A stretch of 64,000 bases of DNA. Origin: Paenibacillus sp. YPG26 (lineage in GTDB: Bacteria; Bacillota; Bacilli; Paenibacillales; Paenibacillaceae). The DNA is taken from assembly GCF_023704175.1 (NCBI RefSeq), contig NZ_CP084530.1, positions 3,032,001-3,096,000 on the forward strand, in the 5' to 3' direction. The position numbers were made by a program, and so were the translations under genes. Below, one piece after another: positions 23,470 to 32,411 of the stretch; positions within the stretch are counted from its first letter, which is position 1, and the number at the start of each line of letters is the position of its first letter. Below the pieces are notes generated by a model that was not told the DNA's origin, did no database searches, and saw nothing but the letters and a program-made list of their open reading frames with translations.

Positions 23470-23495
23470 ACAGAACCCATCCCTGCCATACTATA
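23470..23495 (+). promoter_or_regulatory. Sigma-K-like promoter of the YjcZ-like gene
   Basis: AC, 15 bases, then CATACTATA, matching CATANNNTA exactly. The -10 is 43 bp before the YjcZ-like start codon, almost the same spacing as at the GT2-rfb operon. Confidence 0.55.
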
Positions 23496-23537
23496 CCGTG
23501 TACCTATACAATAGTTCAGGGAAAGGGGTTAACTCTC

Positions 23538-23660
23538 ATGGGTGAAATCAAAGAGTCAAGAGGCGGTTACGGTGGAATTGGTGGTGCATTTACAAGCACA
23601 GGTGCAATCCTAGTCCTGTTCATCCTGCTTGTGATCATCAGCCGTACCATTCTCCTCTAA
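23538..23660 (+). CDS. YjcZ-like small sporulation membrane protein
   Basis: This 40-residue peptide has a Gly/Tyr-rich hydrophilic start (SRGGYGGIGGAF) and a single hydrophobic segment (GAILVLFILLVIISRTILL), the layout of YjcZ-family sporulation peptides. AAGGGG precedes ATG 23538. A sigma-K-like promoter and a strong terminator frame it as a single gene. These peptides are made in late sporulation; their role is not known. The usual C-terminal Gly/Cys-containing ending is replaced by SRTILL. Confidence 0.8.
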   Translation: MGEIKESRGGYGGIGGAFTSTGAILVLFILLVIISRTILL

Positions 23661-23680
23661 AATATGCTTGGAAATCCAAA

Positions 23681-23725
23681 AAGTCTGCCTCCCCAGTATC
23701 TACTGCGGGAGGCAGACTTTTTTTG
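23681..23725. terminator. Terminator between the YjcZ-like gene and ecsB
   Basis: AAGTCTGCCTCCC and GGGAGGCAGACTT form a thirteen-pair stem followed by a run of seven T. The A-rich left flank lets it also stop ecsB transcription. Confidence 0.9.
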
Positions 23726-23744
23726 GCATTGCGGAGTAGAAATG

Positions 23745-24962
23745 TTATTCATCTTCCTCTTCCAGCTTCCAGCTGCGTGCGAACCGGCTTCTTAACAGAA
23801 TCACCAGGATTATCCCCGCTGCCAGGCTGAACAAGAGCATTGCCGGCCGGGTGTAACCGAGTACAAGCATAGGCAGCCACGTGATTACAGCCAGAGCAGC
23901 TTGGACCCGGAACATAAGGCGCAGGGCTGCCTCAATATGGGCCCCTTCCGGCACGGGATAGAATGAGGCTGCCGGGGAATCGCGGTGATACTGGCGAAGT
24001 GTGCTGAGCTGCATCCCTGCCGCGAACAGGAAGAACAGGTAAATGACCGGTCCCCAGATTGAATTACCCGTCCACCATACAAGCAGCATCGAAAGCAGGG
24101 TCAGCCTGACAATAATGCCCAGAAGTTCACTTCGGACGAAGGTCTTGATTAAGAGATAACGGAAGGCGGTATCTTGTCCCCAAGGAACCGTGTTCCCCAT
24201 CCCGGCCAACCAGCGGCGCGGGTATACCTTCTGTCCTTCCGCCGGTATATCAACGAACCAGCCAAGCAATAGCAGCACCCGCGAGGCCTGCGCCTTCTCG
24301 GTCGCAATCAGCATCTCCCAAGGAACCTGATGCTTCACAGTCAGACGCAGGGATAATACATAATTGACCCCGACTAGAATGGTGAAAAGCGCGCTTCGCA
24401 GAGGTGGCTGCCAGATCCATGCCGCAAGCATTAGAATAACGAGGCACCAGCGTAGCAGGCGGTATCCGCTTCGGGCGCGGGCAGAGCTCATCCGCAGCTC
24501 CTGCCAGGCGCCGTAGGAGCTGATCATTTTGAGCACAACAAGCGTAAGAGCCATAAGCCAGAGCGGCTTCGGATCCGGACTGCTGCGAACATACAGCGGC
24601 CACACAGCGATGAGAAGGATGAAGAGTCCGATTAGCTTATATATTATCCCACTGCGGTAAGCCGGGGTGAGATAAGGCTTCATCCTGTATTCCTGAGGCA
24701 GCAGGAATGTAAGGTCCGCTGGCTGCAGATACGTTCTGAAGCTGGCATACACCGTAAGCGGAGCAAGCAGAATTAACATAATCCAGCGAATGGGAAGCTC
24801 AGGGGGAATATGCTTCAGGAATGAGGTGTACCAGGCAGCAAAGGCAATGAACAGAATAAAGGTAAGCACAGCCACACCGCTTTGCACCACATAAGGAAAA
24901 TACGGGACGATCTTCCCCCAAAAGGCGGCTCTCCGGCGGCTGCGCAGTGTTCTTAAATCCAT
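23745..24962 (-). CDS. ecsB: ABC transporter permease EcsB
   Basis: This 405-residue integral membrane protein has about ten hydrophobic segments and a short cytoplasmic N-terminus. The EcsB-like features are FLLPQEYRMKPYL near residue 90 and a C-terminal multi-helix region ending in a charged KLEEEDE. It pairs with EcsA, encoded four bases upstream. In Bacillus subtilis EcsAB affects protein secretion, competence, sporulation and RasP-dependent intramembrane proteolysis; the substrate is unknown. Confidence 0.9.
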   Translation of the reverse strand: MDLRTLRSRRRAAFWGKIVPYFPYVVQSGVAVLTFILFIAFAAWYTSFLKHIPPELPIRWIMLILLAPLTVYASFRTYLQPADLTFLLPQEYRMKPYLTPAYRSGIIYKLIGLFILLIAVWPLYVRSSPDPKPLWLMALTLVVLKMISSYGAWQELRMSSARARSGYRLLRWCLVILMLAAWIWQPPLRSALFTILVGVNYVLSLRLTVKHQVPWEMLIATEKAQASRVLLLLGWFVDIPAEGQKVYPRRWLAGMGNTVPWGQDTAFRYLLIKTFVRSELLGIIVRLTLLSMLLVWWTGNSIWGPVIYLFFLFAAGMQLSTLRQYHRDSPAASFYPVPEGAHIEAALRLMFRVQAALAVITWLPMLVLGYTRPAMLLFSLAAGIILVILLRSRFARSWKLEEEDE

Positions 24963-24966
24963 GACA

Positions 24967-25713
24967 TTACTCGCCGCCCTTCACTAGAGCATAGAAGATA
25001 TTCTCCAGTGACTCTCCCGGTGCGTTCGCTTGCTGTGCAATCTCGTCCAGCGTCCCCTGCGCAACTACAGCTCCCCGGTGGAGAACTACGAATCTGTCAC
25101 AATAGTGCTCAATCGTGGACAGAATATGAGAGCTGAGCAGAATCGACGCCCCGCTTCTCTTCATCTCCAGCATGAAATCCAGCAGGGAGCGAATTCCCAG
25201 CGGATCAAGCCCCAGGAACGGCTCATCGATAACATAGAGCGGCGGACGCGCCACGAAGGCGCTCATGATCATCACCTTCTGCTTCATCCCTTTGGATAAA
25301 TGCATAGATAAGCTGTCTGCTTTCTCCCTCATGTGGAACAGATCCAGCAGCCTCTCCGAGCGCTCACGGTAAGCCTCCGGCTCAACGCCATAAGCCCGGG
25401 CTGTGAACTCCAAATGCTCACGGACCGTCAACTCTTCATACAGCAGCGGAGATTCCGGCACGAAAGCCAGCGAGGATTGATAGCTCTGCGGCGATTCATC
25501 CCTTGTCTTGCCCTGAACCAGAACCACCCCTTTATGAGGTGTCATTAGCCCAAGAATGTGCTTCATGGTCGTACTCTTTCCCGCTCCGTTCAGACCGATC
25601 AGACCGACCATTTCGCCCGGCTTCACATCAAAGTTAAGATTATGCAGCACCGGCTTCCCCAGGCTGTAGCCTCCGCTAAGCTCTTCAAGCTGCAGTACAG
25701 GTGTTTGTTCCAA
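24967..25713 (-). CDS. ecsA: ABC transporter ATPase EcsA
   Basis: This 248-residue ATPase has Walker A GLNGAGKSTTMKH, the signature LSKGMKQKVM, Walker B LYVIDEPFLGLDP and the H-loop LSSHILS. Length and order agree with Bacillus subtilis EcsA. The start is TTG 25713, supported by AAGGGGGG 8 bases upstream. It forms an operon with ecsB. A phased 10-bp repeat lies in its promoter region. Confidence 0.92.
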   Translation of the reverse strand: MEQTPVLQLEELSGGYSLGKPVLHNLNFDVKPGEMVGLIGLNGAGKSTTMKHILGLMTPHKGVVLVQGKTRDESPQSYQSSLAFVPESPLLYEELTVREHLEFTARAYGVEPEAYRERSERLLDLFHMREKADSLSMHLSKGMKQKVMIMSAFVARPPLYVIDEPFLGLDPLGIRSLLDFMLEMKRSGASILLSSHILSTIEHYCDRFVVLHRGAVVAQGTLDEIAQQANAPGESLENIFYALVKGGE

Positions 25714-25740
25714 GATCAGCCCCCCTTTACCAGATCAGAT

Positions 25741-25800
25741 CAAATCACTTCGATTCACTTCACTTTAAATCGCTTCAAATCACTTCAAATCACTTCAATT
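25741..25800. repeat. Six phased 10-bp repeats upstream of ecsA
   Basis: Sixty bases divide exactly into six decamers built on CAAATCACTT/CACTTCAAAT, with two exact neighbouring copies and degenerate outer ones. The AAAT tracts recur once per helical turn, which favours intrinsic DNA bending. The block lies 28-87 bp before the ecsA start codon. Confidence 0.8.
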
Positions 25801-25832
25801 CATACTCCTAACCAACCTGCCTGACAGGAACC

Positions 25833-27206
25833 CTACGAACGAGGCGGCTGTTTATCCTTGAGCCACTTCGGTGCACCCTTGTTCTTACGGTCACGGTGAC
25901 GGTCCAGCTTCCGTTCGCTGACCTTCGATTCACTTCGGTTAGCTCTGGCATCCCCACCTGCCGTGCGGCTGATTGTACTGTTCTTGTCCTTACTTCCCAT
26001 GCTTGCAGGCCTGACTCCGCGTTCTGGACGTGGTCTACTTGCGGAACCCGCCCTTGCTCCTCCTGCTTCGTGAGGATCAACGATACGTCCACCATACAAG
26101 GCGCGCTGAATGAACTCGATGCCAAGCTCCTTCGCGAACTTGCGGATGATGAATTCCTCACGGGGAGTAACGAGAGAGACGGCTAGTCCCTTACGGCCCA
26201 TTCGCCCAGTCCGTCCCGAGCGGTGCACATAATGCTCCGAATCGATGGGCGGATCATAGTTGATAATAAGGCCTAGGTCTTCAATGTCCAGCCCTCTTGC
26301 CGCTACGTCACTGGCAATAAGCAGCTGGATGCTGCCTTCACGGAACCGCCGCAGCACAAGGCTCCGGGTCGTCTTGTCCGCATCGCCGTACAAGGCTTGC
26401 GCGTGAAGACCAACAAAGTTCATTTTGGCTTCTACTTCACCAATGTCCTGGGTGTTGTTAACGAATACGATGGCTTTGGGCGCATTATAGGTGCGGACGA
26501 TACGCCGCAGCGTATCCACCTTCTCCCGTTCCTCAGTGACAAAATACACATGATCCAGGGTCTTGGACGTACGCTGTTCAGGTTCAATTCCGATCTCCGC
26601 CGGATCCTTCATCTCCCGATAGGCCAAGCTTCTAATCTCAGAGCTTATGGTTGCAGACAAGAAGAGAAGCTGTCTATCCCGGAGAGCTGCCCGGATAATA
26701 TGCTCTACATCTCCTGAGCCGCCAAGCTGAAACACCTGGTCTACCTCATCCACAACCAGGGTCTTGACCTCATGCATCTTGAGCTTCTTCACAGCCAGCA
26801 GTTCCTTAATTCGTCCAGGCGTTCCCACTACAAGCTGGGGATGAAGCTTCAGCTTCTCAATCTGCCGTCCAATAGCGGCCCCGCCAATCAGAGCCTGTGC
26901 ATGGATGCCCAGGGATTCGCCATAGCGCTGGCTTTCCCGAAGAATCTGCATAGCCAGCTCTTGCGTTGGCGCAAGAATTAGAGCTTGAGGCGATTTGACA
27001 GCCGGATTGATCCGCTGCAGGATTGGCAGCAGATAGGCCAAGGTCTTCCCCGTTCCGGTCTGCGACTGGGCGAGCACATCCCTGCCCTCCAGAACGGCCG
27101 GAATCGCCTGGGCTTGTACTTCGGACGGCTCTGTAATCCCGTATTCGGCCAGCTCCGAGGTTAATGCCTCATTCACACCGATTGAAGGAAACGTATTTAT
27201 TGTCAT
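25833..27206 (-). CDS. DEAD-box RNA helicase with a DEVD motif
   Basis: This 457-residue ATP-dependent RNA helicase has the Q-motif region FPSIGVNEALTSEL, motif I AQSQTGTGKT (46-55), PTQELAMQ, TPGR, motif II reading DEVD (153-156) where DEAD is standard, SAT, and motif VI HRSGRTGRMGRKG. The C-terminal 90 or so residues are basic and disordered (Arg/Lys/Ser), likely an RNA-binding tail. The start is ATG 27206, with AAGGATG 9 bases upstream, over a frame ten codons longer. It probably acts in ribosome assembly or RNA turnover; the exact CshA/B/YfmL equivalent is not clear. Confidence 0.92.
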   Translation of the reverse strand: MTINTFPSIGVNEALTSELAEYGITEPSEVQAQAIPAVLEGRDVLAQSQTGTGKTLAYLLPILQRINPAVKSPQALILAPTQELAMQILRESQRYGESLGIHAQALIGGAAIGRQIEKLKLHPQLVVGTPGRIKELLAVKKLKMHEVKTLVVDEVDQVFQLGGSGDVEHIIRAALRDRQLLFLSATISSEIRSLAYREMKDPAEIGIEPEQRTSKTLDHVYFVTEEREKVDTLRRIVRTYNAPKAIVFVNNTQDIGEVEAKMNFVGLHAQALYGDADKTTRSLVLRRFREGSIQLLIASDVAARGLDIEDLGLIINYDPPIDSEHYVHRSGRTGRMGRKGLAVSLVTPREEFIIRKFAKELGIEFIQRALYGGRIVDPHEAGGARAGSASRPRPERGVRPASMGSKDKNSTISRTAGGDARANRSESKVSERKLDRHRDRKNKGAPKWLKDKQPPRS

Positions 27207-27324
27207 GTAAGTATCATCCTTTATGTTTAAAGTCATTTAAAGCATTATGCAGTCACCGAAATGCGCGATATTTCCATTATATGCGAAACCTTCGATACCA
27301 ACAAATCAAGATACATCCTCAAAT

Positions 27325-27360
27325 CAAAAAAAGCCTCTCACTCCACGCCCGGAGTAAGAA
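27325..27360 (-). terminator. Terminator of the SDR gene
   Basis: On the minus strand TTACTCC and GGAGTGA form a stem with a G-T pair, followed by GAGGCTTTTTTT. It separates the SDR gene from the helicase gene. Confidence 0.75.
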
Positions 27361-27370
27361 GACTTGAAAT

Positions 27371-28156
27371 TTATTTCTTATTCAAAAGTTTATAGCTGAG
27401 CCTGTCGGCCAAGCGGGGGAACAGCTGGTATAACTTGATTCCCATGCCTGCGGCCCACGGCAGATCAACTTCCGCTCTCCGCTTCTGGATCACCGAGACG
27501 ATAGCAGACGCTACCTTCTGCGGCTTCATCATGAACCATTTCACATTCTTCACATAGCCGCCACCTGGATCTGCCAGCTCGAAGAAAGGCGTATCGATCG
27601 GCCCGGGATTCACTGTGGATACCGTTATGCCGAACTCTTTGACTTCCTGTCTCAACGCGTTGCTGAATCCAAGCACCGCATGCTTGGTGGCTGTATATGC
27701 AGTGGATTTGGAGGTCCCCAGCTTGCCCGCTATAGAAGCAATATTTACAATTTGGCCAGTACCTGCTCTCTTCATGAAAGGCAGAACAGCCTTGGTACAC
27801 CGGACAATCCCCATATAGTTCACATTCATCATATCCGCAAATCCCTGCACAGGCATCTCATCACAATACTCGAATTTGCCGTAGCCGGCATTGTTGAGAA
27901 GCACATCAATTCGCCCATAGGATTCATAGATCCTATCGAATACCCTGGCCACCTCGTCATCGCTGCCGACATCCAGAGGAATAATCTCATGCTGTCCTGG
28001 AAGCATGGCGCCAACCTGTTCCAGCTTGTCCACTGAACGGGCAGTCAGAATCACAATGGCTCCCTGCTCAGACAGCATTCTTGAAGTCAAGGCTCCTATG
28101 CCGCTTGATGCCCCCGTCACAACAACTACCTTATCTCTCAGCATCTCCACCCGCAT
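27371..28156 (-). CDS. SDR family NAD(P)-dependent oxidoreductase
   Basis: This protein of about 261 residues is a classical short-chain dehydrogenase: VVVTGASSGIGALT (cofactor loop), DVLLNNAGYG, VNIASIAG with the catalytic Ser nearby, and YTATKHAVLGF (Tyr and Lys). The C-terminal tail, WAAGMGIKLYQLFPRLADRL, is hydrophobic, as in the DltE/YqjQ-like membrane-associated group. The start is either 28156 or ATG 28144; neither has a clearly better ribosome-binding site. The substrate is unknown. Confidence 0.88.
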   Translation of the reverse strand: MRVEMLRDKVVVVTGASSGIGALTSRMLSEQGAIVILTARSVDKLEQVGAMLPGQHEIIPLDVGSDDEVARVFDRIYESYGRIDVLLNNAGYGKFEYCDEMPVQGFADMMNVNYMGIVRCTKAVLPFMKRAGTGQIVNIASIAGKLGTSKSTAYTATKHAVLGFSNALRQEVKEFGITVSTVNPGPIDTPFFELADPGGGYVKNVKWFMMKPQKVASAIVSVIQKRRAEVDLPWAAGMGIKLYQLFPRLADRLSYKLLNKK

Positions 28157-28231
28157 CCTTTCCCCATTCGGCGGTCTCTTCTCCGTCTCTCTGGAACCCC
28201 CGTTCCATATGCCGCCGTAGATGGTTCTATT

Positions 28232-28690
28232 CTACGAGATCATAACCTGAATATCCAGTTCGCCTACCCCATTGATCGTAAGTGGAATGAACAGCGCCTT
28301 GGAAGATGAACTGTCAGCACTGCTTGTTGATTTCACAACTTTGGGTGGAGTAATATCCACGGTGAAGCCCTGGTTCGACAGAATCGTACTCGCATTACCA
28401 CTAATCATATTCCCCAGCTCTGAAATGGCGCTTGTTCCCATCTCGTCCATCTCTGTGATCACAAAACCACCCATCATGAGCGATACGATTCTCAAAGCGA
28501 CATCCTCCTGCAATCCGAAGACCACATTGCCGCTGAGCTGTCCCGTCATGCCAACTTGAATCCATATGTGGTTATCCATATGAACAACATCCTTAATTCC
28601 AAGACTTCCGGCGGAAGGTGAAATTTGAATCACTTGTTCAATTACAAGCTTCGCGGATTCTAAAAAAGGATTGATCACTTCTGCCTTCAC
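28232..28690 (-). CDS. cheX: CheX-like CheY-phosphate phosphatase
   Basis: This 152-residue protein matches the CheX/CheC/FliY fold: N-terminal INPFLESAKLVIEQ, a central hydrophobic sheet region, and the catalytic E-x2-N helix in ISELGNMISGNA, then ILSNQGFTVDITPP. It dephosphorylates CheY in chemotaxis. The start is GTG 28690 with AGGGG upstream. No other chemotaxis gene is adjacent, which is normal for cheX in this group. Confidence 0.9.
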   Translation of the reverse strand: MKAEVINPFLESAKLVIEQVIQISPSAGSLGIKDVVHMDNHIWIQVGMTGQLSGNVVFGLQEDVALRIVSLMMGGFVITEMDEMGTSAISELGNMISGNASTILSNQGFTVDITPPKVVKSTSSADSSSSKALFIPLTINGVGELDIQVMIS

Positions 28691-28958
28691 ATAAATGCGC
28701 CCCTTTGCTCTGGGAAATTCCGCTTTCGCAACAATAGTCCCATCTTTGGTTAATTAATATTATACTTTATTCCTAGAAATAAATCATTACAAATTCATAA
28801 ATACAAACCCTGTGAAATGAAGAGATTAAGATATATGGTCCTGGTCTCCTGATACATTGCCCTGATGAGGTGAATAGCCTATAATTATAGGAAAAGATTA
28901 CACTTTTCTGATACGGAACAAGCAAATGTGATGTGTTCGAGCAATAAGGAGGAGTCCT

Positions 28959-29861
28959 ATGAACATAAGTCAATTGGAGACGCTCATAACCATCTCCAAA
29001 ACAAAAAGTTTTCGTAAGGCGGGCGAGCTTTTGAATCTGACCCAGCCTGCAGTGTCCGCTCAAATCAAGAGTCTTGAGGACGAATTTAAAACTGTTCTTG
29101 TTGATCGCAATCAGCCTGTCACCTTAACGGACCGGGGTCAGGTTTTTCTTGAGCATTCTGAACGGATTGTGGATATTGTGGAGGAATTGAAGCAAAAGCT
29201 CTCTGATATGGAGCATATTCCGCAGGGCCATATCGTGCTGGGTACCACCACATCGATTGCCATCCAGATTTTGCCTCGCATTCTGTCCTATTTCCAGGAT
29301 CAATTCCCGTTAATCAAGACAAGCATTCAATCCATGCCCTCTTCCCAAATTTATCAGAACGTGGAGAATGGACTTGTGGATGTGGGGATTGGGTATCTGA
29401 TCGAGCGAAATCCGCAGATTCATGCTTCAGCCCTGTATTATGACACCTTTGAGCTTGTTGTCTCCCCTTTCCATCCATTGGCACAGGCAAGGAACCCAGT
29501 TCTGAAAGATCTGCAAGGTGTGCCGTTAATTCTTCTCTCACCCGATACCGTTGGACGCAGATTCGTAGAGGATGTATTCAAGCAGCATCATATCGAGCCA
29601 AATGTGGTGATGGAGCTCTCAAGCAGCGAGGAAGTCAAGCGGATGGTCGAGATCAACCTGGGTGCCGCAATCATATCCAAGCAGTCCATTTCCCGTGAGC
29701 TTCGGCTTGGCACACTTCGCATTGTTCCTATCATCGAGCTTGAGGTTACCCATCCTGTCGGCGTTATCTATAAATCCAGTCGTTACATCAATTCGGCCAT
29801 GCAGCAATTTCTTAACGATCTAAAAGGAATGCCGGAGACCCATTTCATCAGTTCAGAGTAG
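28959..29861 (+). CDS. LysR family transcriptional regulator
   Basis: This 300-residue regulator has an N-terminal winged helix (FRKAGELLNLTQPAVSAQIK, then SLEDEF) and a periplasmic-binding-like effector domain (HIVLGTTTSIAIQILPRIL, VDVGIGYL, GAAIISKQS). It resembles the CysL/CitR/YtlI group of Bacillus, which respond to sulphur or central-carbon metabolites. AAGGAGG precedes ATG 28959. It lies about 270 bp from cheX (divergent) and 40 bp before a PHP phosphatase on the same strand. The target is not apparent. Confidence 0.9.
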   Translation: MNISQLETLITISKTKSFRKAGELLNLTQPAVSAQIKSLEDEFKTVLVDRNQPVTLTDRGQVFLEHSERIVDIVEELKQKLSDMEHIPQGHIVLGTTTSIAIQILPRILSYFQDQFPLIKTSIQSMPSSQIYQNVENGLVDVGIGYLIERNPQIHASALYYDTFELVVSPFHPLAQARNPVLKDLQGVPLILLSPDTVGRRFVEDVFKQHHIEPNVVMELSSSEEVKRMVEINLGAAIISKQSISRELRLGTLRIVPIIELEVTHPVGVIYKSSRYINSAMQQFLNDLKGMPETHFISSE

Positions 29862-29900
29862 ATAACGACGTACTGGCCCATTGAAAGGAGTATACAGCTT

Positions 29901-30710
29901 ATGAAATTTGATCTTCACACTCACCATTTTCGGTGCGGCCATGCCGACGGAAATATTCGAGACTACATTGAGGCTGGAATTGCCGCTGGTCTTCAAGTAA
30001 TTGGCATTAGCGATCATACGCCTTATTTCGGGAGTCCGGAGGAGCAGCCTTTTCCCCGAATTGCTATGGCCAAACAGGAATTAGTCAACTATGTGAATGA
30101 AGTACTCGCACTCAAGACGGAGTATGAGGGGAAGATCGACGTCCTATTGGGGATTGAATCTGACTTTTTCCCGGAGCATGCTGAGACTTATCGCCAAGTA
30201 CTTGCTTCCTATCCGTTTGATTATATTATCGGCTCGGTTCACAGTACTTTTAATAGCAGCATCTTCAATAAATCCCGCTGGAAGGGTCTTCGGGACAAAG
30301 AAAGAATTGAGCATAAGGAAGAATACTACAATCTGATCCGTCAATCGGCGCGCAGTGGAATGTTCCAGATTCTCGGTCATATTGATGCCATGAAAGGGAA
30401 CTACCCTGCCTTCTCCGATATTCCAGCAGAGGCAGCGATCGAGGATACCTTGAAGACGATTGCAGAGTCCAATGTGGCTATCGAGATCAACACCTCCGGT
30501 AAGACCAAGCTCAGCGGCGGCTGGTATCCATCAGATGCGATTCTGGAGCGGGCTTTGTTCCACAAGGTTAACGTCACTTTTGGATCAGATGCCCATAAGC
30601 CTTTCCGGGTAGGCGATGAATGGGCAGAGGTCGCCAAGCGTCTTAAGGAGATCGGGTTCAAGGAATGGGTATACTACAAAAACAAACAGCAAATCTCCGT
30701 GCCTCTCTAG
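29901..30710 (+). CDS. PHP-domain histidinol-phosphatase-like protein
   Basis: This 269-residue PHP phosphoesterase has the metal-binding FDLHTHHFRCGHADG, ISDHTPYF, ESDFFPEH, IIGSVHS, ILGHIDAMK and FGSDAHKP in the order of HisJ/HisK histidinol-phosphatases (last but one step of histidine synthesis). It is not in a his operon here, so a different phosphate ester is possible. AAAGGAG precedes ATG 29901. It may be cotranscribed with the LysR gene 39 bp upstream. Confidence 0.85.
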   Translation: MKFDLHTHHFRCGHADGNIRDYIEAGIAAGLQVIGISDHTPYFGSPEEQPFPRIAMAKQELVNYVNEVLALKTEYEGKIDVLLGIESDFFPEHAETYRQVLASYPFDYIIGSVHSTFNSSIFNKSRWKGLRDKERIEHKEEYYNLIRQSARSGMFQILGHIDAMKGNYPAFSDIPAEAAIEDTLKTIAESNVAIEINTSGKTKLSGGWYPSDAILERALFHKVNVTFGSDAHKPFRVGDEWAEVAKRLKEIGFKEWVYYKNKQQISVPL

Positions 30711-30784
30711 AGTACGTCTTATCATACAGTCATAGTCAAAAGAGATCCGAGGCCTGACCTGGCATGGCTTATACCGCGCTACAC

Positions 30785-30814
30785 CTAACCCCCTCCCCAC
30801 CGGAGCGGGGTTAG
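30785..30814 (+). terminator. Hairpin downstream of the PHP gene
   Basis: CTAACCCC and GGGGTTAG form an eight-pair stem about 75 bp after the PHP stop. It is followed by ACGTTATGTAC and not by a T-run, so termination is uncertain. Confidence 0.45.
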
Positions 30815-30824
30815 ACGTTATGTA

Positions 30825-30852
30825 CAAAAAAAAGAGAACCCGAGAGGTTCGC
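30825..30852 (-). terminator. Terminator of the GNAT gene transcript
   Basis: On the minus strand GAACC-TCTCG-GGTTC is followed by TC and a run of eight T. It lies about 120 bp after the acetyltransferase stop. Confidence 0.65.
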
Positions 30853-30974
30853 CTCATCAGGTTCCAAAAACATTCAATATATTCAAAAGGGGGTCATGCT
30901 TCTATCTTACCCGCTTTCTGTTAGCGTTTAATAACAGCAATATTTCATTTGTGTAACAAAGCGTAAGGGAAATG

Positions 30975-31520
30975 TTAAACCTTCAGGGTAAATGTAATCA
31001 GTCTGGGATTACCATGCAAATTCATGCCGCCTTGGGGCTCTTCCTCTCTGCTCATCCCACAGTTCATCATGACCTTCCGGGAAGCTCTGTTGCTCTCCTC
31101 ACATCTCCCCTGTATTAGCTTAAGGCCCAGCTCTTGAATTCCTAACTCGATTATAGCGCGAACCGCCTCGGTCGCGATCCCTTTGTTCCAGTAGGCAGGA
31201 GATATGCAGTAACCGAGAATGGCGGTTCCCTTCTTGTCATCCCATTTCTGCAGTGAGACCAGGCCGATCAGGCTCGTATCTTCATGCAGACAGACTGCAA
31301 AGTGCAGTGTGGACAGCGTGCGGTTGGACTCCTCGAAATATCGGTAGAGACGTGAGGGAAATAAAGCAGGAAAAGAGTGAAGGCCAAGATGCGGATATAC
31401 GGAAGGATCTGAGATGCAGTTATACAGATTGGTTTTGTCTTCAGAGGTAATCTGTCTAAGTATAAGCCGATCGGTGCGAATTAAAGGGTAGTTCTTCCTG
31501 ATGGCGGCTTTATCCAGCAT
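30975..31520 (-). CDS. GNAT family N-acetyltransferase
   Basis: This 181-residue acetyl-CoA-dependent transferase is of the RimJ/RimL-like group: IRTDRLILRQITSEDKTNLY at the start, LIGLVSLQKWDDKKGTAILG, YWNKGIATEAVRAI (pyrophosphate-binding loop) and SNRASRKVMMNCGM. The acceptor could be a ribosomal protein N-terminus or a small amine. The start is ATG 31520, 6 bases after GGGGAG; a GTG six codons earlier lacks a site. It starts about 20 bp after the ion channel stop, so the two are probably cotranscribed. Confidence 0.9.
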   Translation of the reverse strand: MLDKAAIRKNYPLIRTDRLILRQITSEDKTNLYNCISDPSVYPHLGLHSFPALFPSRLYRYFEESNRTLSTLHFAVCLHEDTSLIGLVSLQKWDDKKGTAILGYCISPAYWNKGIATEAVRAIIELGIQELGLKLIQGRCEESNRASRKVMMNCGMSREEEPQGGMNLHGNPRLITFTLKV

Positions 31521-31540
31521 ATAAGCTCCCCGGATCACAG

Positions 31541-32236
31541 TTAAATCTCCTCAATCCCTTCATCGGATTCCCCGCCTTTGTCGCTTTTTACAGGATTATT
31601 GCGTGGCCCCCCGAGCGGTCCGCCCAGTGGTTCTTCCTTAAAGATCTGACGGAACACCCCAATCATGGATAAAGCATAGGCCACCGTTACAAAGCTGAAT
31701 AATATTTCCATAATTACAACCAGCCGGCTGGTATCGTCCACGGGCCTGATATCCCCATAGCCTACAGTAGCGAAGGTGGCCAAGCTGAAGTAGAGAAAGG
31801 AGATCAGCTGAGAGATCAGGCTGTCACCAATGTTATCACCCTTAAATGCGCTTTCACCAAATGTTTTGTAGATTGACGTATACACCACCATGAAGAACAA
31901 TATACACATCACTGTGGCGCTAAAAATACGGATCACCGTTGACTTAAGCTGCACCTCTTTGTTCACCGACAGTGCAATTCTGTGGAAGATGAAGATGATA
32001 TAGAAGATCACCGAGAACAGCACGAACAGCAAAATAACTGCCCTCATCAAAGCGGGCGGGGCAAGTACAGAGGCAAAATCAATGAGCCCCAGCAAATCCT
32101 GCAGGCACAAGGCAATATAAATGATCACAGGTGCCAGAAGAATAACCCTTCCCGTAATACGCTTATCCACCCTGTAAAAGAGGACAGCCAATACAATTAA
32201 AGCCACCGCATCAAGGAAAAGTATTAGCGTCTGCAT
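31541..32236 (-). CDS. Potassium channel family protein
   Basis: This 231-residue membrane protein has about six hydrophobic segments. The pore loop LYFSLATFATVGYGDIRPVD carries the TVGYGD potassium selectivity filter, followed by a final helix (IMEILFSFVTVAYALSMIGV). There is no regularly charged S4 helix, so voltage gating is unlikely. The C-terminal 30 or so residues are hydrophilic and acidic with a PLGGPLGGP repeat. It probably sets K+ permeability; ktrAB lies 5 kb away. Confidence 0.88.
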   Translation of the reverse strand: MQTLILFLDAVALIVLAVLFYRVDKRITGRVILLAPVIIYIALCLQDLLGLIDFASVLAPPALMRAVILLFVLFSVIFYIIFIFHRIALSVNKEVQLKSTVIRIFSATVMCILFFMVVYTSIYKTFGESAFKGDNIGDSLISQLISFLYFSLATFATVGYGDIRPVDDTSRLVVIMEILFSFVTVAYALSMIGVFRQIFKEEPLGGPLGGPRNNPVKSDKGGESDEGIEEI

Positions 32237-32365
32237 GTCAATCTACCTCCTCATTTCAAATTCTGCAGGAGAATCATTACCCTTAACAGGGTATGTCCGT
32301 ACCATCCTAAATATGGGACCCATCCGGCTAAAGGGCTTTAGCTAGCTAACCATATTATACAAAAA

Positions 32366-32399
32366 AAGGCCGCTCCCTTCGACAGGGAGCAGCCTCTTA
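32366..32399 (-). terminator. Terminator of the sdhCAB operon
   Basis: On the minus strand GGCTGCTCCCT and AGGGAGCGGCC form a long stem with a 4-base loop, followed by seven T, just after sdhB. Confidence 0.9.
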
Positions 32400-32411
32400 A
32401 TGAAATTCTTC

